Below are positions 1 to 5,446 of a stretch of 9,319 bases of DNA, in pieces; the stretch's first letter is position 1, and every line of letters begins with the position of its first letter. The notes below the pieces were generated by a model, which worked only from the letters and a program-made list of their open reading frames with translations, did not search any database and was not told where the DNA came from. The DNA lies in contig SKKJ01000032.1 of NCBI GenBank assembly GCA_007121575.1, forward strand, positions 1 to 9,319, in the 5' to 3' direction. This stretch comes from Natronomonas sp. (GTDB lineage: Archaea; Halobacteriota; Halobacteria; Halobacteriales; Haloarculaceae). Both the position numbers and the translations under genes were made by a program.

Positions 1-398
1 AACCGGCACACGGTCACGCGTGCAAGCTATTGAATAACTATCTGTCGTATATGGTGTTGTACGTCTCCTCGGAAGCGGTCGTACTCGGCGAGGAGATGGG
101 ACTCGAAATGGGGTGTTTACTCGAAGCGATCAACCACGGGACCGGCCGAAACAGCGCGACGACGGGCAAGTTACAGCACGTTCGAGAGGGGAACTACGAC
201 ATTGGGGCACCGATCCACATCATGGAGAAGGACCTCTCACAACTGATGCAGTTCAGCGAAGACGCGGGCGTCCCGCTGGCGTTCGGAGGGCTTCTCCGAC
301 AGTTCGCGGGCTATACACGCTGCCGATACGGGGAAGACGAACAGATCACCCGCGCGTACGACTTCTTCTCTGAACTGAGCGGCGGTCCTACTACGTGA
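1..398 (+). CDS. 3-hydroxyisobutyrate dehydrogenase-type oxidoreductase, C-terminal part (5' truncated)
   Basis: The reading frame is open from position 3 at the window edge to the TGA at 396-398, giving 131 visible residues; the N-terminal Rossmann NAD(P)-binding half lies outside. The visible part is the all-helical C-terminal domain of the beta-hydroxyacid dehydrogenase family, which reduces or oxidises short 3-hydroxy acids such as 3-hydroxyisobutyrate or tartronate semialdehyde. The first residues read GHACKLLNNY, matching the family segment in which Lys is catalytic and the following Asn pair helps bind substrate; that Lys is residue 8 of the fragment. Later, KDLSQLMQFSEDAGVPL matches the conserved KDL helix and the 'GVPLP' turn of the family. 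A TTG at 30 in the same frame lies after the catalytic Lys and is not a real start. The gene converges on the DMT transporter gene with a hairpin between them. The exact substrate cannot be told. Confidence 0.88.
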   Translation, partial: PAHGHACKLLNNYLSYMVLYVSSEAVVLGEEMGLEMGCLLEAINHGTGRNSATTGKLQHVREGNYDIGAPIHIMEKDLSQLMQFSEDAGVPLAFGGLLRQFAGYTRCRYGEDEQITRAYDFFSELSGGPTT

Positions 399-417
399 AC
401 GTCGGAAACGACGTTTT
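398..417 (+). terminator. Hairpin with GAAA loop and T-run between convergent genes
   Basis: AACGTCG at 398-404 pairs perfectly with CGACGTT at 409-415 across a GAAA tetraloop, and the run TTTT at 414-417 follows. It begins on the last base of the dehydrogenase stop codon and lies 27 bp before the end of the convergent transporter gene. Position and shape fit a transcription terminator. Known archaeal termination depends mainly on the U-tract, and this one is short, so function is inferred. Confidence 0.55.
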
Positions 418-443
418 AGGAGAGTCACGCGCCGTATCGGATA

Positions 444-1346
444 TCAGGCAGTTCGCCTTTTTTCGGTGCTCACGAAATAGATACCGACGGCCATGAGTAC
501 GCCGCCCAAAACGAAGCCGAGACCGACCGTCTCATCGAGAAACAGCGCCCCGAGCGCGGCACCGACAAGCGGTTGGGCGAAAAAGTAGACCGCGACGGTT
601 CCGGCATCGGCGAACTCGAGCCCCTTATACCAGCAGTACCAGGCAACGGCCGTGCTCAACACTCCCAGATAGAGCACGGCGGCGATGATCGGAAGCGTCA
701 CCGGAATCGAGCCGATGGCGATATCTCGCACGTACAATTCGATGGGAACCAAGACGGCGAGCATCGGCACCGCGATCACGGTCGAATACGTCGCCGTCTC
801 AAGCGCAGAGTACCGTCTGATGAGCGGTTTTCCCCAGACGGTATAGATCGCCCATCCTGCGCTCGCCACGATGAGCATCACGATTCCCATAACGCTTCCA
901 GCACCGATCGTCACCAGGTCATACTGACCGGCGAGTACCAAGACGGTACCGACGAGCGCGAGTCCCATTCCGAACGATTTTCGGCGCGTGATTAGTTCAT
1001 CGAGAACGAAGACGCCGAGAACAACGGTGAACACGGGAGTCAACACGGTGATGAGCGAACCTTCGCTCGCCGTCGTGAGGTCCGTGCCGACGAATTGGGT
1101 CGCCATCGTGATCGCAACCCAGACGCCGAGAAACGTGAACCCGTACCAATCGCGCCGACTGAACGCACGTGTGGGATAATAGATTCTAACGAGAACGACG
1201 AGGACGGCCGCACCGAGTAGAACTCGAAGAAAACCCAACGTAATCGGCGGAATCGCATCGAATCCCCATTTACTGACGACGTACATTCCGCCCCAAAACA
1301 CTGCGGCGAGAAGCGGCGCAAACGCCAACACTCGTCTCGAAAGCAT
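444..1346 (-). CDS. DMT superfamily (EamA-type) membrane transporter
   Basis: This 300-residue protein is very hydrophobic, with about ten predicted membrane segments and the two EamA repeats typical of drug/metabolite exporters (usual length about 290-310). Repeat 1 covers roughly residues 6-140 and ends with a LDELITRR...LVGTVLVLAG segment. Repeat 2 covers roughly 150-295 and ends with the matching LDETVGLGF...MAVGIYF segment, showing the internal duplication. It acts in the cytoplasmic membrane, probably exporting a small metabolite or amino-acid-like compound; the substrate is unknown. I chose the ATG at 1346 because the protein then starts MLSRRVLAFAPLL, straight into the first membrane helix. 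A TTG ten codons upstream is possible but unnecessary, and its leader overlaps a palindrome. It is the last of four co-directional minus-strand genes, 108 bp after the HTH_10 regulator gene, so it may be controlled by or co-transcribed with it. Confidence 0.88.
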   Translation of the reverse strand: MLSRRVLAFAPLLAAVFWGGMYVVSKWGFDAIPPITLGFLRVLLGAAVLVVLVRIYYPTRAFSRRDWYGFTFLGVWVAITMATQFVGTDLTTASEGSLITVLTPVFTVVLGVFVLDELITRRKSFGMGLALVGTVLVLAGQYDLVTIGAGSVMGIVMLIVASAGWAIYTVWGKPLIRRYSALETATYSTVIAVPMLAVLVPIELYVRDIAIGSIPVTLPIIAAVLYLGVLSTAVAWYCWYKGLEFADAGTVAVYFFAQPLVGAALGALFLDETVGLGFVLGGVLMAVGIYFVSTEKRRTA

Positions 1347-1368
1347 ACCCGAACGAACGGGGGGAACC

Positions 1369-1384
1369 CCCACCAATTGTTGGG
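1369..1384 (-). promoter_or_regulatory. Imperfect palindrome at the TATA position of the transporter gene
   Basis: CCCACCAATTGTTGGG is a 16-bp palindrome with one mismatched base pair, centred on CAATTG. It lies 23-38 bp upstream of the transporter ATG at 1346, where the TATA/BRE region of a leaderless archaeal promoter would be. A repressor dimer bound here could block TBP/TFB. No canonical TATA box is evident, so promoter and operator roles are both inferred. Confidence 0.3.
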
Positions 1385-1454
1385 TTCGTCACCTAACCAT
1401 CGGGGATGACGGTTGTACAAAGCCGAACAAAAGCGTTCCAGAATCTCCGCCGAA

Positions 1455-2162
1455 TTAACTCGAATGGATGGTTTCGGCCGCCGAGAGACCGCTCGTCAAC
1501 AATTTCCGCTCGGCGCGACGGAGTGTCTTCGAGACTGCGACATCGGAGACGCCGACACAGTCACCGACCGATTTCAGCGTCGCCTCTCGCGGTGTCTCAT
1601 AATAACCCATCTCGATAGCGGTTTCTAACACCGTGCGCTCTCTGCGTGTAAGCTGCCGACAGCTGTCCAACAGCGAGTTGGCCGTCTCGTAGTATCGGAA
1701 CGGGTCGAATTCGAGAGGCGTTTCGACACGACACCGCTCACGTATCTCGAATTTCTCGTGTCGGTCGAGGTCCGAAAGCGCATTGGACGCATCGCGGTCG
1801 GTATCGAACCCCAGATGCCACCGTTCACATCCTCCCGTGTTATAAAACGGTCCGACCACGTACCCACCGTGGGTAGACACGGTCCCGATGGCCGCCGTTT
1901 CGTCGAAAACCAGCCGGAGAAACGCCGTGGATCCCGTTTTTGCTCGTAGTTGGAACTGCCGCATCGACGCGTCACTGCGGAGCGTCCGAAGGGTGCTTTC
2001 GAGTTCGTCTTCATCGGCCGCATCGACATGAACACGGAGGTCCCACCGACCGGACGCTTCCGTGAACTGCCAGTACGGCGTACAGAAGGTCACATCGTGC
2101 TCCCGTGTCGTCCGAGTCAGCGGACAGTCGTCTTGGAGAACATCAAGCACGAGATACTGCAT
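1455..2162 (-). CDS. HTH_10 (bacterio-opsin-activator type) transcriptional regulator
   Basis: The protein has 235 residues and an ATG start at 2162. The C-terminal part (about residues 171-222, starting LTRRERTVLETAIEMGYYE and continuing through PREATL, VGVSDVAVSKTLRRAE) matches the haloarchaeal HTH_10 DNA-binding domain, with its usual order of helices and the 'MGYYE.PR.ATL' signature. The N-terminal 160 residues show no PAS or GAF signature that I recognise; they resemble the short sensor-like domain found on many single-component HTH_10 proteins. Six cysteines (13, 27, 112, 144, 168, 202) are many for a haloarchaeal protein and could bind metal or sense redox state; that is inference. The gene sits between the Rieske and transporter genes on the same strand, 77 bp after Rieske. 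A weak TATA-like GTATTC lies about 24-29 bp upstream of the ATG, so it may have its own leaderless promoter. It is a candidate local regulator. Confidence 0.88.
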   Translation of the reverse strand: MQYLVLDVLQDDCPLTRTTREHDVTFCTPYWQFTEASGRWDLRVHVDAADEDELESTLRTLRSDASMRQFQLRAKTGSTAFLRLVFDETAAIGTVSTHGGYVVGPFYNTGGCERWHLGFDTDRDASNALSDLDRHEKFEIRERCRVETPLEFDPFRYYETANSLLDSCRQLTRRERTVLETAIEMGYYETPREATLKSVGDCVGVSDVAVSKTLRRAERKLLTSGLSAAETIHSS

Positions 2163-2239
2163 AACGGACGGTCGACATCAGCGATGAATACGTTTTGGGT
2201 TACGGGCTAGAGAACTTCGTTCAAATATCGAGCGTTTCG

Positions 2240-2596
2240 TCAGCGAAGGAGATACACGGTATCACCGTCGACGTCGACATCGTAGGTCGGCATCCGATAC
2301 TGCTCCGTATCGGTGCACTCGCCCGAAGTGACATCGAACATCCACCCGTGCCACGGACAGCGGACGTGTCGTTCGGTTTCGTCGTACGTCCAGTTCCACT
2401 CTTCATCGACGGTGCTCTGTCCGGTCAACTCGCCCTCACACAGCGGTGCACCCTGGTGTGGACAGTAGTTCACGATCGCGTGATACTCGCCATCGATCCA
2501 GAAGACGGCGACTTCGAGTTCGTTTATCTCGACGAAGACGCGATCGCCGTCCGCCTCGAAATCGGTCGTTTTTGCGACTTCGTGACGCGCGACCAT
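2240..2596 (-). CDS. Small Rieske [2Fe-2S] ferredoxin-like protein
   Basis: The protein has 118 residues and is essentially one Rieske domain. The two cluster-binding boxes are clear: C45-P-H47 (in NYCPHQGAPLC) and C80-x2-H83 (in RCPWHGWMFD), which supply two Cys and two His to a [2Fe-2S] cluster. The TSGE after the second box is also family-typical. About 32 residues separate the boxes, somewhat long because of an acidic, Trp-containing insert (roughly 58-76). Stand-alone proteins of this size serve as electron carriers for Rieske oxygenases or other oxidoreductases, in the cytoplasm; there is no signal peptide or membrane anchor. Its ATG lies one base beyond the TGA of the amidohydrolase gene (reading TGATATG), so the two are almost surely co-transcribed and probably translationally coupled. 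No oxygenase or reductase partner is visible in this window. Confidence 0.9.
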   Translation of the reverse strand: MVARHEVAKTTDFEADGDRVFVEINELEVAVFWIDGEYHAIVNYCPHQGAPLCEGELTGQSTVDEEWNWTYDETERHVRCPWHGWMFDVTSGECTDTEQYRMPTYDVDVDGDTVYLLR

Positions 2597-2597
2597 A

Positions 2598-3722
2598 TCA
2601 GATCCCGAAGACCTCGGCTGCGTTTTCGCCCATCATACGGCGGATCTCGTCCGGTTCGAAATGAGAGCGGAGGTTTTCGAACAACTCGTTCGGCGTATCG
2701 AAATCCGGATGCGGGTGATCGGAGGCGTACATGATCGTCTCCGCGCCGCCGGCCAACTCGAGCGCCATCGCCATATGTCGACGGTTTTCGGTGTGGCCAA
2801 GCGGTTGGGTCGTGACGTAAAACTGCTCTTTGATGTACTCGCTCGGTGGTTTCTGCAACATCGGTGCATCGAACGAGATCTGTAGATAATGATCGTCGAG
2901 TCGCCACATCATCCACGGAAGCCACTCGACACCGGCTTCCTGAAGCACGAACTCGAGGTCGGGAAACCGCTCCGGGATCCCGCGCATGACAACCGTGATC
3001 AGCTGCCACATAATCCCGGCAGGAAACGTGAAGGCGTGATCTTCCAGAAACGTCTCGCTCCATTTGCGTTGAACCGGAAACACCCCCTGGGAGTTGCTGT
3101 TGCCACCGTGCATGACGATCGGTAGACCGTGTTCGGCCGCGGCCTCATAGATCGGCAGGTAGATCCGATGTCCCGCCGGCGGAAGCAATCCGGAAACGGG
3201 GAACTGTACACCGACGATCGAGGGCTCATCGGCCATTCGCTCGATCTCTCGAACCGCTTCTTCGGGCTTTTGTGGCGCGACCGAAAGCGTCCCGTAAAAC
3301 GAATCGTCCGCATCGAGGAACGTTTCCAGAATCCAATCGTTGTACGCTGCCGCGAGCGCGGCCGCGGCATCGTCGTTGTTCACGCCGGCGAGGTGAACGT
3401 TCTGTCCGGGCGTGAGAACGACTCGATCAATGTCGAATCGGTCCATGACCTGTCGTTTCGCTTCCGGTGTATCAGCCCGGAGGTTCGAGAAATCACCTCG
3501 GTCTCGGATGTTCGGACTGTCGTTTGCGAACGGTGGGCTCGCACGGCCATACGAGTAGATCTCACGCTCAGGCTTCTCTGAGATCTCGATCATCTTTCTC
3601 GCACCGCTGAATCGATCGGGAATATACGGGAGCAGTTCGGGGGCACCCTGACTGACGTGTGAGTCGGCGTCAATGACGAGGAGATCACCTAGCTCAACCC
3701 TTTTTTCTGTTTCCATCGACAT
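2598..3722 (-). CDS. Amidohydrolase_2 family metal-dependent hydrolase or decarboxylase (TIM barrel)
   Basis: The protein has 374 residues with an ATG start at 3722; a second in-frame ATG two codons later is nearly as good. It belongs to the amidohydrolase_2 group, which includes ACMS decarboxylase, gamma-resorcylate and 5-carboxyvanillate decarboxylases, and 4-oxalomesaconate hydratase. The metal-site signatures are present in order: D18-A-D20-S-H22 on the first strand, H205 in IVMHGG, H229 in FLEDHAF (the position of the catalytic His in decarboxylases of the family), and D335 in ASDHPHPD. The block LEFVLQEAGVEWLPW plus RLDDHY (about 256-279) is also characteristic. The first motif is D-x-D-x-H rather than the more common H-x-H or E-x-H, a variant seen in some subfamilies. 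The Rieske gene follows at once, pointing to a shared, possibly aromatic or heterocyclic, catabolic role. The substrate is not determinable. Confidence 0.85.
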   Translation of the reverse strand: MSMETEKRVELGDLLVIDADSHVSQGAPELLPYIPDRFSGARKMIEISEKPEREIYSYGRASPPFANDSPNIRDRGDFSNLRADTPEAKRQVMDRFDIDRVVLTPGQNVHLAGVNNDDAAAALAAAYNDWILETFLDADDSFYGTLSVAPQKPEEAVREIERMADEPSIVGVQFPVSGLLPPAGHRIYLPIYEAAAEHGLPIVMHGGNSNSQGVFPVQRKWSETFLEDHAFTFPAGIMWQLITVVMRGIPERFPDLEFVLQEAGVEWLPWMMWRLDDHYLQISFDAPMLQKPPSEYIKEQFYVTTQPLGHTENRRHMAMALELAGGAETIMYASDHPHPDFDTPNELFENLRSHFEPDEIRRMMGENAAEVFGI

Positions 3723-3781
3723 GTGCTATCAGATTACAACAACTCACTTAGAGCTACCGCCACCAAGTAATGCCGCTTGAT

Positions 3782-3810
3782 CTGTCTACGAATCAGACGG
3801 ACGTAGACAG
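3782..3810. promoter_or_regulatory. Perfect 9-bp inverted repeat in divergent promoter region (candidate operator)
   Basis: CTGTCTACG (3782-3790) and CGTAGACAG (3802-3810) are exact reverse complements separated by 11 bases. The element lies in the 121-bp region between the divergent amidohydrolase gene (start 3722) and the hypothetical gene (start 3844). It ends 4 bp before the TATA-like block at 3815-3824, the place where archaeal activators often bind. One-turn spacing of half-site centres (about 20 bp) fits a dimeric regulator. Which protein binds is unknown; the HTH_10 product is the only regulator in the window. Confidence 0.45.
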
Positions 3811-3814
3811 CACG

Positions 3815-3824
3815 TTTTTCTTTA
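3815..3824 (+). promoter_or_regulatory. TATA-like box of the hypothetical gene at 3844
   Basis: TTTTTCTTTA lies about 20-29 bp upstream of the ATG at 3844, where the TATA element of a leaderless haloarchaeal transcript is expected. There is no Shine-Dalgarno sequence before the ATG, consistent with a leaderless start. Confidence 0.5.
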
Positions 3825-3843
3825 CCGCGATAAAACGTGGGAC

Positions 3844-4242
3844 ATGGACAGCGATCGCGAAGAAGCCATCGAACGACTGCGGACTCGCGATCCGGGCGAA
3901 GACACGGATCCGTACGCGGAGATTGACGTGAGCGAACTCCCAGAGTGGTGGCGGAAAACCAAAGAAGAGTTCGAAGCCTATGGGCTCCGACCGTACCGAC
4001 CGCCCCGATTCGAGGATGAAACATTAAAATACGAAATCGTCGACGAACTCGAAGATCGGTTCGGGATCGAGATAACGTTCACAAGCATCGAGTCGGAGTA
4101 CACCGAAGAGTGGGAAATTCGGATCGGAGGCGAGATCGTTGCCTACGTGGGCCGCTATCGATCGCCCGGTGGATACACCGTATACGAGATCGAAAGCGAC
4201 GACTTTATCGAACTGATCGAATCAGCCGCTCGAGCGCGCTGA
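3844..4242 (+). CDS. Acidic hypothetical protein, haloarchaeal type
   Basis: I cannot assign a function. The protein has 132 residues, is strongly acidic and has no membrane segment or signal peptide. The N-terminal third is helical and charged (DSDREEAIERLRTRD). A conserved-looking core follows: SELPEWWRKTKEEFEAYGLRP, broken by YRPPRF near residues 58-63. The second half alternates helix (KYEIVDELEDRFG) and strands (IEITF, WEIRIGG, EIVAYVGRY, YTVYEI), suggesting a small alpha-beta fold ending in a helix. I have an impression that proteins with the PEWW...LRPYRPPRF pattern are widespread in haloarchaea, but cannot check it. It has its own leaderless-type promoter and is followed by a T-rich stretch near 4325-4330. 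It is divergent from the amidohydrolase gene and could share the inverted-repeat operator with it. Confidence 0.8.
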   Translation: MDSDREEAIERLRTRDPGEDTDPYAEIDVSELPEWWRKTKEEFEAYGLRPYRPPRFEDETLKYEIVDELEDRFGIEITFTSIESEYTEEWEIRIGGEIVAYVGRYRSPGGYTVYEIESDDFIELIESAARAR

Positions 4243-4334
4243 ACCATCGCGGCTGGTTTCGCCTGCGGAACGATTTCGGCCGTTCCCATATGATACGTCA
4301 ACGACCGCATTAGTCTCGAAAGATCTTTTCTAGC

Positions 4335-4369
4335 ACTCCTGAGGGGGCACTTCACACAGGAGTATTTAA
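4335..4369 (+). promoter_or_regulatory. Promoter of the isochorismatase-family gene: inverted repeat plus TATA box
   Basis: TATTTAA at 4363-4369 lies 26-32 bp upstream of the ATG at 4395, a good haloarchaeal TATA position. Directly upstream, ACTCCTG (4335-4341) and CAGGAGT (4357-4363) form a perfect 7-bp inverted repeat with a 15-base spacer. The right arm overlaps the element TTCACACAGGAGT (4351-4363), which recurs with two changes before the zinc-ribbon gene. The TATA box supports a near-leaderless start at 4395. The operator role is inferred. Confidence 0.6.
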
Positions 4370-4394
4370 CGAAGCCGTGCGACACCCCGTGTGC

Positions 4395-5024
4395 ATGAGT
4401 GACAGAGAATCGATCTACGACGAAGCGAAGATGGGCGAAAAGCGAGTGGGCTATGGGGAGCGGCCCGCGATCGTGGCGATCGATCTCCAGAAGGGAGAAA
4501 CCGACGAAACGTATCCGATGGGTTCGGATCTCTCGGCGGTGATAGAGAAAACGAACGAACTCGTCGACATCGCACACGAAAAGGGCGTTCCCGTCTTTTG
4601 GACCCGAGTCGTCTACTCTCATCCGGAGGCCGCCGATGCGGGAATGTGGACGAAAAAGATCCCGCTGATCGCTGAATGGAAAGAAGGAACGGATTGGGTC
4701 GAGATCGACGATCGATGCCACGTGAGCGAGACGGACCATATTCTGGATAAACGACATGCGAGTTCGTTTCACGAAACGGAGTTGGATTCGATGCTCACGT
4801 CGATGGGATGTGATACGGTTATCGTCGCAGGGTGTTCGACCAGCGCCTGTGTGCGATCGACGGTGGACGATTCGAGCGCCCACGGCTATCATACGATCGT
4901 TCCGGAGACGTGTGTCGGCGATCGATCCGACGAGCAACACGAAGCGCATCTGTGGGACCTCGATCGGAAGTTCGCGGACATCGAACCGACGGAGACAGTA
5001 AAAGCGTACCTTCGGGACATCTAG
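4395..5024 (+). CDS. Isochorismatase-superfamily hydrolase, N-carbamoylsarcosine amidohydrolase-like
   Basis: The product has 209 residues. The fold and active site of the cysteine hydrolase (isochorismatase) superfamily are clear: D30 in AIVAIDLQKG, K119 in ILDKRHASSF, and nucleophile C152 in VAGCSTSACVRSTV. The pattern GCSTS-x-CVR, the N-terminal YDEA...RVGYGERPA segment and the C-terminal VPETCVGDRSDEQHEAHLWDLD segment resemble N-carbamoylsarcosine amidohydrolase, which hydrolyses N-carbamoylsarcosine to sarcosine, ammonia and CO2. Other members act on different carbamoyl amides or nicotinamide, so specificity is inferred. The ATG at 4395 is preferred over an in-frame GTG at 4377 because the TATA box is then correctly spaced and the GTG adds six unrelated residues. 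The hyuA-hyuB genes lie downstream on the same strand, supporting a role after ring opening of a hydantoin. Confidence 0.85.
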   Translation: MSDRESIYDEAKMGEKRVGYGERPAIVAIDLQKGETDETYPMGSDLSAVIEKTNELVDIAHEKGVPVFWTRVVYSHPEAADAGMWTKKIPLIAEWKEGTDWVEIDDRCHVSETDHILDKRHASSFHETELDSMLTSMGCDTVIVAGCSTSACVRSTVDDSSAHGYHTIVPETCVGDRSDEQHEAHLWDLDRKFADIEPTETVKAYLRDI

Positions 5025-5071
5025 CAGTAGAAGGAGAACATTCCCTGGCGTTTGCTGGAAAATACGATGAG

Positions 5072-5092
5072 TTCACACCTGAGTTTTTTATA
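5072..5092 (+). promoter_or_regulatory. Promoter of the zinc-ribbon gene with shared upstream element
   Basis: TTTTTTATA at 5084-5092 lies 22-30 bp upstream of the GTG at 5114. Immediately upstream is TTCACACCTGAGT (5072-5084), identical at 11 of 13 positions to the sequence in the same place before the isochorismatase-family gene (4351-4363). A further TTCACAC (5107-5113) abuts the GTG start codon. The TATA box position is what identifies the GTG as the start. Confidence 0.6.
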
Positions 5093-5113
5093 GGCACGGA
5101 TCGATGTTCACAC

Positions 5114-5296
5114 GTGACACGGTATCCGACGAACCAACCGCAGTACGTCTATCGCTGTACCGACTGTGGATTCCACCTGCCAAAATTTCAGGGTGCCTTT
5201 TGGTTCGTTCGGGAGCGCGAACGCGGCGACGAAACAGTCGAAGTCCCGTACTGTCCGGAATGCGGCACCGAGTCGCTCATCGCCGAGCGCGATTGA
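5114..5296 (+). CDS. Small zinc-ribbon protein (CxxC...CxxC), 60 aa
   Basis: A 60-residue protein starts with GTG (MTRYPTNQPQYVYRC...). Two Cys pairs, C15-x2-C18 (RCTDCGF) and C47-x2-C50 (PYCPECGTE), can bind one zinc ion as a zinc ribbon. Between them is an aromatic and charged stretch (FWFVRERERGDE). Haloarchaea encode many such tiny zinc-finger proteins, mostly of unknown function; some influence stress responses, biofilm or motility, and they may bind nucleic acid or protein. The frame stays open upstream into the preceding gene, but that part has shadow-like composition, no ATG near the TATA box, and would bypass the promoter at 5084-5092. It lies 89 bp after the isochorismatase-family gene and 150 bp before hyuA, and a strong hairpin follows its stop codon. 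Confidence 0.75.
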   Translation: MTRYPTNQPQYVYRCTDCGFHLPKFQGAFWFVRERERGDETVEVPYCPECGTESLIAERD

Positions 5297-5301
5297 GCGT
5301 G

Positions 5302-5329
5302 TGGTTTGTGTGGATGCCCACACGAACCA
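5302..5329 (+). terminator. Stable hairpin just after the zinc-ribbon gene
   Basis: TGGTTTGTGTGG (5302-5313) pairs with CCACACGAACCA (5318-5329) over 12 bp around an ATGC loop; eleven pairs are Watson-Crick and one is a U-G wobble in RNA. It starts 5 bases after the stop codon at 5294-5296. It could end the zinc-ribbon transcript or protect its 3' end. No T-run follows, which weakens the terminator reading. It could instead be a structured 5' leader element if hyuA is transcribed through it. Confidence 0.45.
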
Positions 5330-5365
5330 AAACGTGTCAAATGTATCAATAGCGGCTGCTAACTG

Positions 5366-5420
5366 CATTAATACCCAGTTATTTTGGATAAAATTTAATG
5401 TATTTCCAGCATATTGTGCT
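5366..5420 (+). promoter_or_regulatory. A/T-rich probable promoter region of hyuA
   Basis: The stretch before hyuA is unusually A/T-rich. It has two TATA candidates: AAATTTAATG (5391-5400), which would give a short leader, and CATATT (5410-5415), about 32-37 bp upstream of the ATG at 5447. An imperfect palindrome AGCATATTGTGCT (5408-5420) overlaps the second. I cannot decide between them. No Shine-Dalgarno sequence precedes the ATG. Confidence 0.35.
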
Positions 5421-5446
5421 ATCGGATGCAGTTCCACTAACTAGAC

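Noticed and set aside
1347..1376. TTG start for the DMT transporter ten codons upstream
   Set aside because: The ATG at 1346 leads directly into the first membrane helix; the extension is Pro/Gly-rich and overlaps the palindrome.
2195..2734. 179-residue open frame on the plus strand over the Rieske gene
   Set aside because: The opposite strand encodes an intact Rieske domain with both cluster-binding boxes; the plus-strand frame has no family features.
4377..4394. GTG start for the isochorismatase-family gene six codons upstream
   Set aside because: It leaves too little room after the TATA box at 4363-4369, and the extra residues do not look family-like.
4155..4949. 264-residue open frame on the minus strand
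   Set aside because: It is antisense to two well-supported plus-strand genes, is rich in Arg and His, and shows no domain; it reflects codon bias of the real genes.
4832..5113. In-frame open extension upstream of the zinc-ribbon gene, giving a 154-residue protein
   Set aside because: It overlaps the end of the isochorismatase-family gene in another frame, has Arg/Ser-rich shadow composition, and would place the clear TATA box at 5084-5092 inside the gene.
3722..5427. Near-repeat TGTGCTATC(A or G)GAT at 3722-3734 and 5415-5427
   Set aside because: A 12-of-13 match is expected many times by chance in a window this size, and the two copies lie at different positions and orientations relative to their genes.
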